A DNA stretch of 64,000 bases, from positions 73,261,947-73,325,946 of the forward strand of contig OX336391.1 in assembly GCA_946902985.2 (NCBI GenBank), written 5' to 3'. This DNA comes from Meconema thalassinum. Taxonomy: Eukaryota > Arthropoda > Insecta > Orthoptera > Tettigoniidae. The notes under the pieces were generated by a model. That model worked only from the letters and a program-made list of their open reading frames with translations, was not told where the DNA came from and ran no database searches. Of the stretch, positions 12,131 to 23,765 are shown piece by piece; within the stretch, counting starts at the first letter, position 1, and every line of letters begins with the position of its first letter. The position numbers were made by a program, and so were the translations under genes.

Positions 12131-14491
12131 TGTATTTCTTGGAATACAGGTTCAGATAGAGTTAGCAATTGCTGCTCTTTGCTTTATTTTTTTCATTAAT
12201 TCTCTCTTTCACTCTTCTCAGACACCGACAGTGATCCCTTTGTATTTCTTCTTTCCTTTGAGCAGGAATTTATTGTGTCTTTCAGTCTGTTCCAGATGTG
12301 TATCTTCTATGAAATTCACCCTAGCGGCATCTCGCAGCAAACCGCCGAAGTTCTTCGGACTTATCGAGCTCAAGAGAAATTACACACCGATCCACTAGGC
12401 GTCGTCCTCGTCGTCAGCTAATAACTCCTTGAAGACACTACTCCATGAAGAAAATTTATTGTACAAAAGGTTTTTCTTTTTGTTATGTTTCCCACTCTGA
12501 GATTATGTTCCCTTGTCTTTTACCACCTCTCCCTCGTCTCCCTGGTCCCTCCGCGCGCTGTTCTGGTGCTCTCACTTCTAATCGAGTCGTCAACGTCTGA
12601 GTTCGACCTTTCTAAGAGGCTACCTTCTCTCCACTGAGGTATTATTTTAAATCGACGCCATGTTGTGGATGTTGGCTAACGATCGCCAGGAACATCTTCC
12701 TGCTGCTGCTATGAAAAAGCCAAGTACCAATCTTCAATAATTTTAGACATTTTAATGGTTTTAAAATGCTAAACGCTTTTAATAGTGTGGGGAATTGCTC
12801 ACTATTGTGCAATAACCGTTTTAGTGGGATTTTCTTTGTTAGGCATTAGCTATCCAGGCTGGCTTTATAAAATGAAATTTAGTACTTCTTGTACGAAATA
12901 AATGGGAATACCGTCCCACAACGAGGGATTCAAGTCAAATTAACCGCTGTCTATAAGCTTAGCTTTTTCCACCGTGGGAACTCTATTGCCCTATTTAACT
13001 GTCATTACAACTCTAGAATTTTCCATTTCCAATATACTTCAAACTACAAAGAACTATGCTCAACACCGTCAAATTGCTGGAACTTCAAGATAAATAAAAC
13101 CAATAACTGCAATCCACAAAATTTCCAACGCAATAAACTTATTCAAGTTCAAATTAAAGTAAGTGTTCTCCATAAACTGTAATAACTTTCTCGTGTTCTA
13201 CGAACTTACATACACTACAATAGTGAACATTTTCAACCTATCAACAAACTATCAGTGCTTCGAATTTGTGCGTGCTAATTTCAACCGCGCCGCGTTCGTT
13301 AGAACAATAACTGGCCAGAACTAAAAATCCTCATTTCCCTTCCTCCATTACCTTTTACTAACAAACTTAGGTTAAATTAAAATATTGGGTTCTTTTTTCT
13401 ACGAGGCTTAGCCCATAGAGGCTCTCTCCCATCTTGTTGGACATCTCACTGATTCACTCTGTTTCAAGCTAGAGTCCACGATTTAGAACGTAATTTTCCT
13501 ATTGTAATCAGGAAATCTTAATTTCCTAATTGTTTATCCAGGTTCAGAAAGGTGACCTGCACTATTTGACTGTTTCACTTATTCAGTTCCGCTTAACTAG
13601 AAATGGTTATAGTAACCATTTATTAATCTCCCTTTTTCTTATCCTGCTAGTTCCGGAATTAGTAATCTTCTATTCTTTAAACTTTTGTGCCTGATTTTTT
13701 TTCTCCAGGCTTCGTTAATACGACCTGAACATTTTGTATGTCACATCTAGTAATTTCTGTTTAAAAACTGTGGTGACCTCCGCTTGTAATTCTACTTTTT
13801 CCTCTTGCTACGATCAGGAATTTAATCTATTTGTTTATAGCCTCTTCGCTTGCCATAAGGGCAGTCCAATAGTGCTTGTATCCTACTTAATTTATAAAAG
13901 TTATAATAACTGTACAATTTATTGTCCTTAAAAGCATTAAATTTCCTAATCTTAAGCAGTTTTAAAACCTTTGTACAAGTTTAGTGCTTGTCAAGGTTTG
14001 AGAAATGTAACTGCTTTAATATTGTTAATTGTGAACTTTCTCTTTACTAGGTCTGAGACCTTCAAATGTTTATAGGCTAACCTAAGAAAAGTTCTTCTTA
14101 ACTCCAAAAATAAGATTCTAAATCTAATAATTTGTTACTTGTCTAACAATTCTATAAATTGATAAATAAATTAGTTATTATTTTTCGCTTTAAATCTCTT
14201 GCTAGAATCACGGTGAGGCACGACCTTCTCTTCCCTGACTCTTCTCCCAAAATTATTGCTTATTTCAAAATAAAAAGGCAATCTCTAAATCAATGAAAAC
14301 TTTACCACTTGTTGCGTTTAAAACAAAGCTTCAAATAACAACATTTGCAAAGTTTCTCTTAGCTATTACAGCTAATTCTAGTAAACCATCGAGGCAAAAA
14401 CAGCTTGCTCGCCAGCTTCCTATTTGTAGAGACCTCTTCTCTAAACTTGTGTTTTACTATTCATAATTTCAGTTTTGTTTAAGTTAGGTCT
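12131..14491. other. AT-rich sequence without recognisable genes
   Basis: This may be the 3' part (including an LTR) of the BEL/Pao remnant followed by unrelated DNA. No frame shows a domain I recognise. It is conserved in copy B only because it was duplicated recently. Confidence 0.4.
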
Positions 14492-14545
14492 GCGGGTTTC
14501 CTCCGTTCTAAGCTTTAGTCGGCAACCCGCTGGGTAAAAGCTTAG
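14492..14545. other. Interleaved inverted repeats, possible H-type pseudoknot (copy A)
   Basis: Two perfect inverted repeats interlock: gcgggtt (14492-14498) pairs with aacccgc (14524-14530), and ctaagcttt (14508-14516) pairs with aaagcttag (14537-14545). The order stem 1, stem 2, stem 1', stem 2' is that of an H-type pseudoknot with connecting stretches of 9, 7 and 6 bases. The identical arrangement is present in copy B. Whether it forms in RNA is unknown. Confidence 0.5.
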
Positions 14546-15161
14546 CCTGCCTTAAGTGCAACAATTGGTATTATCAAGAGATTTTCACTAATAACAGTAA
14601 AAAGTATTGTCAAAAGCAATACAGTTGCTTTATCGCTTCCCACTCTGGGGGCATTCGGCCGTCCTCTCAGGGGTCCAGCAGTGTCTAGATACACAATTAC
14701 CTCTACAAATTCGAATTCCTTTAGCATTTCAGAATGCTTTCCAAAATCTACCCTTTTGAGGGGAATGTGCTTAGGTCTTTTCTTTTTGGCACACCTTGCC
14801 TTGCTAGAGTATCACCCTTTCCCATAGTACCCAAATACTTGCTCGGGAGGGAAAGAGCAAACAGCGATAGCCCGCAGAAAACCGTAGCTAACGTCGCTCT
14901 CTCTCTGTCAACGCTGTACGAGCTCCCTCTTACTTTAGCTGCTTCACGAGCTTCGCCCAGTGTAATCCATTTTTGAATTATTACTTTCTTATTAACTTTT
15001 ATTGGATTCTCTTCCTCTCTGCCTAAAATTGTTTCCACTCCTAAACCTACCTACTTTTCTCTCTCATCATCTTCCCTTAGGTAGTGTTAGCACTCAGCAT
15101 TAACCTACCAACGGAGGCACCTCGCTCGGTGTCCGGATCACAAAGGGACCTAAGGCCAGTC
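14546..15161. other. Unrecognised sequence between the pseudoknot motif and the Jockey-like LINE
   Basis: It has short open frames on both strands (for example 14748-15038 on the minus strand), none with a motif I recognise. It may include the 3' end of the minus-strand Jockey-like element, but no A-rich tail was identified. Confidence 0.35.
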
Positions 15162-17717
15162 CTAATTCTTAACACGAGCTATCGAGTCAATTAACAACCA
15201 ACCGGGTGGCGCCAAGCTGGCTGGCGTACCTCTGGGGGTATTGGGTTCTAAATAGAGCGCCATAGCCTGGATGTTGTGGCATTTGACGCACAATGGCAGC
15301 ATATTCTCTCTATAATTGTGAGGGGAAACACCAAATTCGGCGAGTAGGCTGGGAATCGGGCTTGTCCGAAAAGCACCGGTACCCATCCTAACGGCACTAT
15401 GGTGGAAATTGTACAGAATTTTCAAGGTTGACGGGTTTGCTCAACCGTATGCCACAGAATCATAGCTATACGGGACAGGATGAGGGCTTGATAAAAGCGT
15501 AGCAGCACCGCACGTTCTGCTCACACACGTAGTGCCAACAAGAAACGTGATCATGTTCAGTTTCATGAGGCACGTCGTCTTTAGTTGCCGTATATGGTGC
15601 TGCCATGTTAATTCGCTGTCAAAATGGAGCCTAAGGAAGCGATATCAAGCACGGGCAATGCACCATCCCTGAGATATGATTCAGGGTGCAAATGTAGCCT
15701 CCAGAGCCGACAAGAAGGGATGACTGAGGCATTAGCTGCAAAATAACGAAAACCTCGGTCGTGATCCCATCTGTCGTTCCAATTAATAGCTAGCTGATAT
15801 TGCCGTTCCACGATTGCCATTCTTACAGAGCTGCAATGTAGAGCCAAATCGTCAACATACAGCGATGGAACTACCGTGGGCCAGCGTTGCAACAATGCCG
15901 TTCATGGCAACCACGAACAAGGTGATACCCAGCACTGAACCATGAGGTACTGCATTTCCCTGGGTGAAAATTTGCGATAATGTCCTACCGAATCTTACAC
16001 GACTGAGATTGACGGACATAAAATTCGTAATAAAGATTGGTAGATTTCAACGGAGACCCCACTCGTCAAAGTAGGAAAGGATTCTGAAGAGCCATGTGGT
16101 GTCATTCGCTTTATCAAGATCGAAGAAGAAACCTTGACTAGGCATCAGATGGTCTGCAGTGCACCTATGTGAGCGAAATCCACACTGGCACACAGACATT
16201 AGGTCTCTCTCCTCTAAGAGACTTACCAGTCGACGGTTAACCATCTTCTCCAGCAGCTTATGGAGGCCATTTATCAGGCAACTGGGCCTATAGCAAATGG
16301 CAAGCTTGGGATCCTTTACAGCTTTATGAATCGTTATCAAGGTCCCCCCCCCTTTCCATTGGGATGGAAACTCCCCTTCAATCCAAATACGATGGAAGTG
16401 GATCAACAGTTGCTTTATACTGGCATCGCACAGTAGTGTCAACATTTCATTATGGATGTTACCAGTACCAGATTATATATCCCTGCACAATGCAAGTGCG
16501 CTGCGCAGTTCTCATTCAGACAATGGCACATTGTAGAACTCCTTAGCAGCAGTGGAAAACGACAAGGGGTGAGCCTTTGCCTCCCGCTTCGGAGTCACAA
16601 ATGTAGGATTTTAACTCGCAGAGCAGGATTCATGAGAAAAATGCGGTCCAATACTGTTGGAAATGGAGAGATGGTCCGTGATAATGAATCTGATGATGGA
16701 GACTCCAGGTAAAGTCAAAGATGTCAAGAGTCCAATATCCGAAGAAGCTTTGTCCACATTTGTATGTCATGGGCGACACATACACTTCCCTGGTCGTTTT
16801 CAAACTCTCCCAAATCAGATATCGGGCTCTAGCACGTAGCCATTTGAAGGTGATAAGGTTGGCCATGGTGATTCGTCTCCAATAGCATTTGAAAGCACGT
16901 CGACGATCTTTAATGGCTGATGCAATCTCGGCTGTCCACCAACGGACAAGCTTCCGTCGGGAGTTGCCGCAGCCAAAATACAATTCGTTATGTGAATTGT
17001 ATGATCATCGACACTCTCAAAGATATCGCCGGCAGAAATCGCACGTTCAGTGAATATTGGCCAATCAGCCCGACGAAGAAGCCATCGACTTGTTAACTCG
17101 ATGGCTCTGTGGTTCGGACGAGTATCGATAATCGGGAAATGGTCACTATTGCAGAGGTTGTCGTGCACACCCCACTATAGCTGGGGAACAGCGCATGTCT
17201 GCACAAGGTGATGACGACACTCAAAAAGGGACCGTGTGCAATAGAGTAGTGTCTAGGTTGCCCTATGTTCAACAAAAACAGGTCCAGCCGCCTGATCAGT
17301 CACTAAAAATCTCTCCCTCACACGTCGCGACTATTTCCTCTTTCGTGACCGGTGCCTGCAGGGGAGTTCCTTTGCACTAACGGGCTTGGCTTCTGCAATC
17401 TTCGCTACCTTGATGGTGCGGAAGGTCCAGCGGATACGGATGCCATCCAATCAGCTGGAGGTGCAACGTCTCCCTCTTCTCCACCACCGTATCTTTATCA
17501 TATCCAGCCCCGGTCAGTAAAGTCCTTCTCCCCCAATAGCTAGGGAAGAAAGCGGTGTTTTAGTTAGTATAACCGGCACCTTCTTTTCCGGGGCCGAAGA
17601 AGGTTTTGAGACCTTCTTCAAGCTGACAATCATCGCTGGGGCAGCGAGGGGTGACTTTAGAAATGCTGTAAATACCGACGACGAGTGCACCTCACAAGAA
17701 ACTTGATGATAGTGCAT
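15162..17717 (-). pseudogene. Decayed Jockey-like LINE, copy A
   Basis: Minus-strand frames follow the order of a Jockey-clade ORF2. Near 17270-16815 is the end of the APE endonuclease (LNIGQPRHYSIAHG, then after a frameshift CNSDHFPI). Linker sequence follows at 16983-16630 (RRKLVRWWTAEIASAI). RT fragments lie at 16445-16047 (FDLDKANDTTW) and 15895-15608 (SLYVDDLALHCSS, the YVDD catalytic box). The C-terminal region is at 15425-15162 (VRMGTGAFRTSPIPSLLAE). The piece at 17717-17514 may be the end of the upstream ORF but is too short to assign. At least four frameshifts or stops break the frame. The same breaks occur in copy B at 60592-63147. Confidence 0.85.
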
Positions 17718-18454
17718 AGATGGAGTGATGTACGCTCAAACATCGCAGTGGTATGATGTGACCTTCACCTGCTTCGGTACAACATCACCCTCAAAAGGAA
17801 GAATAAAAGCGCCGGTATAAACACTGTCCACTCAAATCTTTCGGGTAATGCGCCTAATCTTCATGACGCCTCTCTTATCCATCACTGTTATGTGTTCAGA
17901 TTAGCATTTCCTGTCTAACCTTGCATCATGCAATGTGAATACATTTTATATTCTGTAAGTAGGACTATATAGGGTTCAAGCTGGAGACTAGCAGGCCAGC
18001 TTTAAACCACATTCAACTTTAATTTCATTATATCCGTTTTTTTTTAATTCAACCTATCACAAATGTTAAATTAAATGTATAGTCTATATAGCTATAACGT
18101 ACACTATGTCTTGAGACATAAAACCTTAATGGCATTTTCAGGGTGTGATGGTAGGTGAGTGACAAGTGACTTTAAACTATGCCTAGCACAATTGTAGCCA
18201 GATCTGATGACATGACTGTGTAATTCCAAAATGTTACTGAAGATTGCAGTGTGTTTCACTGTGTCATTATTTAACTCATATATTTATGTGCCATCTCTCA
18301 TAACTTAACTTTTCTTTAGCTTCTAAATTGTGTTGTAGTTTGTGCTATTGTAGATTAAGAATGACGACTTATAATGGTCACTGTACTAATTTCTCTTCTG
18401 AGTGACTAGGCAATGCCTTTCACTACTTTACAAGATCTTTTATAACTTGTCCCT
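17718..18454. other. AT-rich sequence upstream of the CR1-like LINE
   Basis: No gene is recognisable. It may hold the 5' UTR or an eroded ORF1 of the CR1-like element that starts at 18455. It is present in both direct copies. Confidence 0.4.
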
Positions 18455-21400
18455 ATGGTAGCATCTGACGATAGTCTATCAGACATACTTTCCGCTATCA
18501 GCCTGAAAAACACGAACTGCCTAAAAATTGCTCATATCAATGCTCAATCATTAATTGACTCCTCTCACTATTCTGAATTTTATCACGTCTTTGGTGGTTC
18601 GTCTTTTGACATAATTGCAGTAAGTGAGTCCTTTTGCAAGCCCTCAATTCCAGATGCTGCTGTCTCTCTCACTGGCTATAAAGTCATTAGAAATGACAGA
18701 TTAACCGTCGGTGGAGGTGGTGTTGCAGTTTACCTTAGGGATAAAATAAAGTACAGCGTGCTAAGTCAGTCTCCTGGTGAATATAATAAGAGGCCTGAAT
18801 ACATTACAGGCCCTACTTGACATTTCTCTTACCGAAACTAAAATTCTCTTTGCTTGTGTGTACCGTCCACCGAAAGCTGGCTACCTAGATATTTTTCTGA
18901 ATGACATGTACAGGTTCATTCTTGATTATAAATATGTTTTTATTGTTGGAGACGTTAATGCTCGGTTTGGTAGTGGAGCTTTTGAAACTGAACAGGTATG
19001 TGATGTGCTCTGTTCCTGTAATGTTGAATATTTACCATTCGATACTACAATTCGCACAGCTACTTGTGACAGCTCTCTAGATATTATCTCTTCAAACTGT
19101 AATGATCTCGTTGTTGACTACGGACAAGAACCAGCTGCTGGATTCTCAGCCCATGATCTTCTGTTCGCAGTATTTTCTCTATCTACCCCGAAACTTCGAC
19201 CAAAATCAATCTTTGTACGTGACTTCAGCAAATTTAATTTAAATGATTTTAAAACGGTTGCAGAATTACTCCCTTGGCAGAATTTCTACCAATCCACTGA
19301 CATAGATGAGAAAGTGACTCTATTTAATGATTGTGTAAATAAACTCCATGATATGCATGCACCGCAAAAGAAAGTGGATATAAAACATAACTCTGCTCCG
19401 TGGATCAGTAAAGAAATCAAAACGCTTTTAAAGAAATGTGATAAAGCACGTAGAACATTTATTAAATCTAAACTTACCATTGACTATGAAGAGTACAGAA
19501 TTCTGCGTAATAAGACAAAACAAACATTCAGGAACATAAAAGTGAAATATATGTACAACCTCTTCAGTGACTGCAAAACCACCTCCGCCGGATGGCGTGC
19601 TGCAAAATCATTAGGAGTTGGTGCCAGTTCAGTCACTGATGTTGAGATGCCTGTCTCTGCATCACAATTAAATGAACATTACTCAATAGTTGCCTTAATT
19701 GGAGATGTATTAAGAGTATCAGAGACCGTCAGGAAATACACATCCATCCCTCCATTTGCCCATGAAAAATTTTTCTTTATGTATGTTTACCCACACCAGA
19801 ATGTGAAAGCCATCAAATCAATTCGTACAATAGCAAGAGGCCCTGATAGCATCCCAATTTCTCTTATTTCTAACTGTCTTGAAGTATTTCTACTCCCAAT
19901 TATCCATCTATTTAATTTCTCTCTACAAAATGGGGTATACCCGTCTCTTTGGAAGTGTGCTAACATACGTCCAGTGCCAAAAAAAATGAAAACCCCACTA
20001 GCTGTAGTGACTTTAGACCAATAAATATCCTTTGTGCCCTTAGTAAAGCGCGTGAGAAAATAGTTCATGAAAAAGTATGTGAATACCTAACTAAATTTAA
20101 AATCTTCAATCCTTACCAATCTGGGTTTAAAAAGGGTCATAGTACCACCACTGCATTGTTAAAGGTCAGCGATGATATACGCTCAGCTATGGACAAGCGT
20201 CAGCTTACAATCCTATGTCTTTTCGAGTTCAGTAAGGCTTTTGACTCTGTGAATCACAATATACTTCTTTCAAAGCTGAAATCTTTTCGCTTCTCTCAGA
20301 GTGCTCTTTCCTGGTACAAATCCTACCTTTCCATGCGTACACAGAGAGTGGTCCTCGCGGATGGCTCCCCCTCAGACTGGAAATCGGTAGAAAATGGAGT
20401 ACCTCAGGGATCTGTCTTAGGTCCACTATGGTTCTCGCTATATATAAACGATGTTTCTAATGAATTCCGAAATAGTTCTGTTCATATATACGCTGATGAC
20501 CTCCAAGTCTATTTTCACCTCACGCCTAACACTGCATGTGATCGTATAAAGCTGTTTAATGAAGACATTGACAGGCTTAGTGAATGGGCCCTAAATCATA
20601 ATCTTAACTTGAACATATCTAAAACACAACTTACATCCATTGGATTATTATTATTATTATTTATTTACCATAAATCGTACACGAAGTATGGAAGGCCTAG
20701 TGAAAAAGGGCAAGCCCCACATACATATTTCATGCTTCACAGGCACAGCTTACATCTACATTTGTTTTAACAATATTTACAAGTTTTACAAAGATATTTG
20801 CAGTATTTACATATTTAGAATATTGACATAGTACATTTTCCTGTTCACTCACTCTCTCACGCACGCACTTTCATAACCTCGATCACGCGATACATTCATT
20901 CATTCCATTCAGATACTCATTCATTCAGCGAGACAATCAATCACTCATACAGACGTTTATTTATACAATGTACCTTTTTACGTACGGCTTGAATTTCCTA
21001 AGAGGCAAGATCTTGGCATCCCCTGGCAGCGCGTTCCATAACCGCGCAGAGCGGCCGTAGAAACCTGTCAGGTAAGCATTGCTACGTGCGAAGGGCGGAA
21101 CGAGAGTTACACCTCGTCCTCTCCGAACTGAGCGATATGCCAATGACAGTCGGAAAAAGGGTCAATATTAATGGAACCTGTAAGGGATTTTTTAAGAAAA
21201 ATTAGATCAATTTGTTTGGCTGTTGCCTCTATAGATGGAAATTTTGACAAAGGGGAAGGGGAATAACGAGCTATTAGCCTTTCTGCGCGGCGCTGTACAC
21301 GCTGGAGCTTGTTTATGTTTTCCGCTGTAGTGGGATGCCAAGCAGGTAAGCCGTACGTTAATATCGGACGGACCGTGCATGTGTAAGCCATCCTGAAGGC

Positions 21401-22957
21401 TCTGGGTTTACAGCCTCTCATGTTTCTGTACAAGAAACCCAGAACTTTGGTGGCCTTACATCTTGCCTCTTCACTTTGTATGTTCCAATTCAGGGTGTCG
21501 GAGATTGTTACCCCTAATAACTTTAAGTTTGTGCACTGTGGGATGACACTGTTCATAATTTTGTATTCATTCTCAATGGGTTTTTGTGACCTGGTTATTC
21601 TTATGTATTTACATTTTTGTACATTTATATTTAAATTATTCACAGAACACCACAGCGATAAGTTGTCCAGATCTGATTTAAGACAGAGGGAATCTTCTTC
21701 ACATTTAATGCCCCTGTATAGCACGGTGTCATCTGCATATAGTGACATTGATGAGGTGACACAGCCAGGAAGATCGAGCACATATATAGTGAAGAGAAGA
21801 GGTCCGATCACAGAGCCCTGAATCACTCCAGAAGTAACTTGAGCAGCCTGCGATCGAGCTCCTCCGTACAAATACAAAATACAAAACTTCTAAATTCAGT
21901 AGATTTTAATTCACTACCACCCATCAAGATACTAGATAATAATATTAAATATAGCAACACTGTCAATAATCTCGGAGTGATATTTGATAGAACACTGTCG
22001 CGGGCAGAGCATACGTCTAATGTGGTAAGGAAGGTTGTATCAACTATGCATCTCCTGAAAAGAACTGTTTCTTACACCCCACCTAATATACGTAAGCTCT
22101 TCGTCCAAATTCTCTTTTTTCCAATCATTGATTATGGCTCTGCTGTAAACAATGACTTACCAGAAACACAGAACATCAAATTACAAAGAGTCCAAAATGC
22201 ATGTGTTCGGTACATTCTGGATGTAAGGCGAGATGAACATATCACACCTTACAACGTGCAGCTGAAATGGCTGAAACTCCCCGAGCGCAGGCAGTTATCA
22301 CTTGCCATTCTGACACATAAAATATTGCATACCAAGACCCCGTTATATCTCTACAATGCCTTTACAACGATGCATTCTGTTCATAATCGAGAAAATAGAT
22401 ACACAAAATTAACACTCCAGATTCCTATACACCGAACCATGAAATTCAATAAATCTTTTGTTTGCACTGCCTCACGCCTCTTCAACACCTTCGATCTATA
22501 TAAGTTCGTCAACATTGCAAGCACTGCAGCTTTCAAAAGACATCTATCATCCTGCTTCATGGAGCAGTATACCTCTCACATTTGATTACCGGTACTGTAT
22601 TATGTTAAAATACCTTTTTAAAAGTTAAATTATAACACAAGAACAATAGCTGACAACCCGTCTAATTCAATAGCTTTTCTTGTACAGTATATGGTGTTTG
22701 TTTTTCGGGCTGATAGTCTGTATGCACTCTCACTCTTTTGTATATAATTTTTCCATTAGCATTAGTATTATTATTATTGTATTGTTACTATCTTTTTGTT
22801 ACCATAAATGTTAGACTAGGATTATTTATATTGTGAATGTAAGTGAAATGTTTTATTTTTATAAGCCCTAATCTTATTTTATGTAGGGCGCTACTATAAA
22901 GGAGCTCATAAGCTCTAAGTGTAGCCGTGAAAATAAAATCAATCAATCAATCAATCC
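18455..22957 (+). pseudogene. Decayed CR1/L2-like LINE interrupted by another LINE
   Basis: The ORF2 of a non-LTR element in the CR1/L2 group. The endonuclease starts at 18455 (LKIAHINAQSL, FDIIAVSESF, GGGVAVYLRD) and continues after a frameshift near 18810 (ILFACVYRPPKAGYLDIF, FIVGDVNARFG). The linker and RT beginning (GPDSIPISLI, PSLWKCANIRPVPKK) run to 20000, where a second frameshift occurs. RT continues at 20025-20643 (SGFKKGHSTTTALL, NGVPQGSVLGPLWFSLYIND, IYADDLQVYFH). The first catalytic Asp is replaced by Glu (LFEFSKAFD). The frame is cut by an insertion at about 20646-21870 and resumes near 21870-22582 (VKNLGVIF-type stretch NNLGVIFDRTLS, then the C-terminal region). The 3' end is an (ATCA)n tail at about 22935-22957. 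It is not active. Confidence 0.85.
20646..21870 (-). pseudogene. 5'-truncated LINE (CR1-like) inserted in the CR1-like element
   Basis: On the minus strand the frame opens in RT just before the QGSVIGPLLFTIY motif, followed by SLYADDTVLYRG (catalytic YADD) and the C-terminal region with RPILTYGLPAWHP and LQRVQRRAERLIARY. A frameshift near 21120 leads into the last exon-like part ending at 20961 (TLVPPFARSNAYL, RLWNALPGD). The 3' UTR ends in a (TAA)n-type tail at about 20646-20666. The endonuclease and RT beginning are absent, as expected for 5' truncation. I could not identify a target-site duplication. The exact 5' edge (21838-21870) is uncertain. Confidence 0.8.
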
Positions 22958-23269
22958 ACACCCCGCAACAATTCGGCTTCACAATTCCACCATCGCTCTG
23001 GTTTGCCACCGGTCAGAGCTGCCCGTTAAGATCACCAAATTTAATTTTTCACTTTTCCTTTTGTAACGTTCCTACAATACAGCATCGCAGCAACTTACGC
23101 GGACACTAACGTGACATATAGATTTGAGTCATAGGCTGGGAAGAATAAAAGAGGAGTAAATATCTTTAAACTTAAATGACAGAGTAGTTTCAAAGAAATT
23201 CACAACAATCTTAAAAACCTTGGCAAAAGTATTACAGCCTCTACGGAATGTGAGAAATTCTTGAATCAA
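22958..23269. other. No recognisable feature
   Basis: A short AT-rich stretch between the CR1-like tail and the 30-bp minisatellite. Confidence 0.4.
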
Positions 23270-23765
23270 AACATTGTAATAGTATTGATTAGGAGCTTTA
23301 AATGTGAAATAGTATTGACTAGGAGATATAAAATTTGAAATAGTATTGATTATGAGGTTTAAATGTGTAAACAGTATTGATTACGAGGTTCAAATGTGTA
23401 ATAGTATTGACTAGGAAGTTTAAATGTGTAAACAGTATTGATTACGAGGTTCAAATGTGTAATAGTATTGACTAGGAAGTTTAAATGTGAAATAGTATTG
23501 TCTAGGAGGTTTAAATGTGTAACAGTATTGATTAGGAGGTTTAAATGTGTAATAGAATTAACTAGGAGATTTAAATGTGAAATAGTATTGTCTAGGAGGT
23601 TTAAATGTGTAATAGTATTGACTAGGAGGTTTAAATGTGTAATAGTATTGACTAGGAGGTTTAAATGTGTAATAGTATTGACTAGGAGGTTTAAATTGTG
23701 TAACAGTATTGACTAGGAGGTTTGAATGTGTAATAGTATTGACTAGGAGGTTTAAATGTGTAATA
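23270..23765. repeat. 30-bp minisatellite array, left part
   Basis: Tandem copies of a 30-bp unit that reads approximately gtattgactaggaggtttaa followed by atgtgtaata. Units at the left edge are more diverged (tgatta, gaaatag variants). Because 30 is a multiple of 3 and the unit lacks stops in some frames, it creates long spurious open frames on both strands. The array is interrupted by the Tc1 element at 23766. Confidence 0.95.

Larger units (their letters stand above)
11952..18570. repeat. Direct segmental repeat, copy A (partner 57377-64000)
   Basis: This stretch recurs almost unchanged at 57377-64000, offset by 45,425 bp at the left edge and 45,430 bp after a poly-C run that differs by five bases. 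By eye I see about 18 other single-base differences in ~6.6 kb. It carries the BEL integrase end, AT-rich DNA, a decayed Jockey-like LINE and the start of a CR1-like LINE, all with the same frame breaks in both copies, so duplication came after decay. At the left edge copy A is the native side: the BEL integrase frame continues upstream. The right edge is not reached within the window. Confidence 0.95.
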
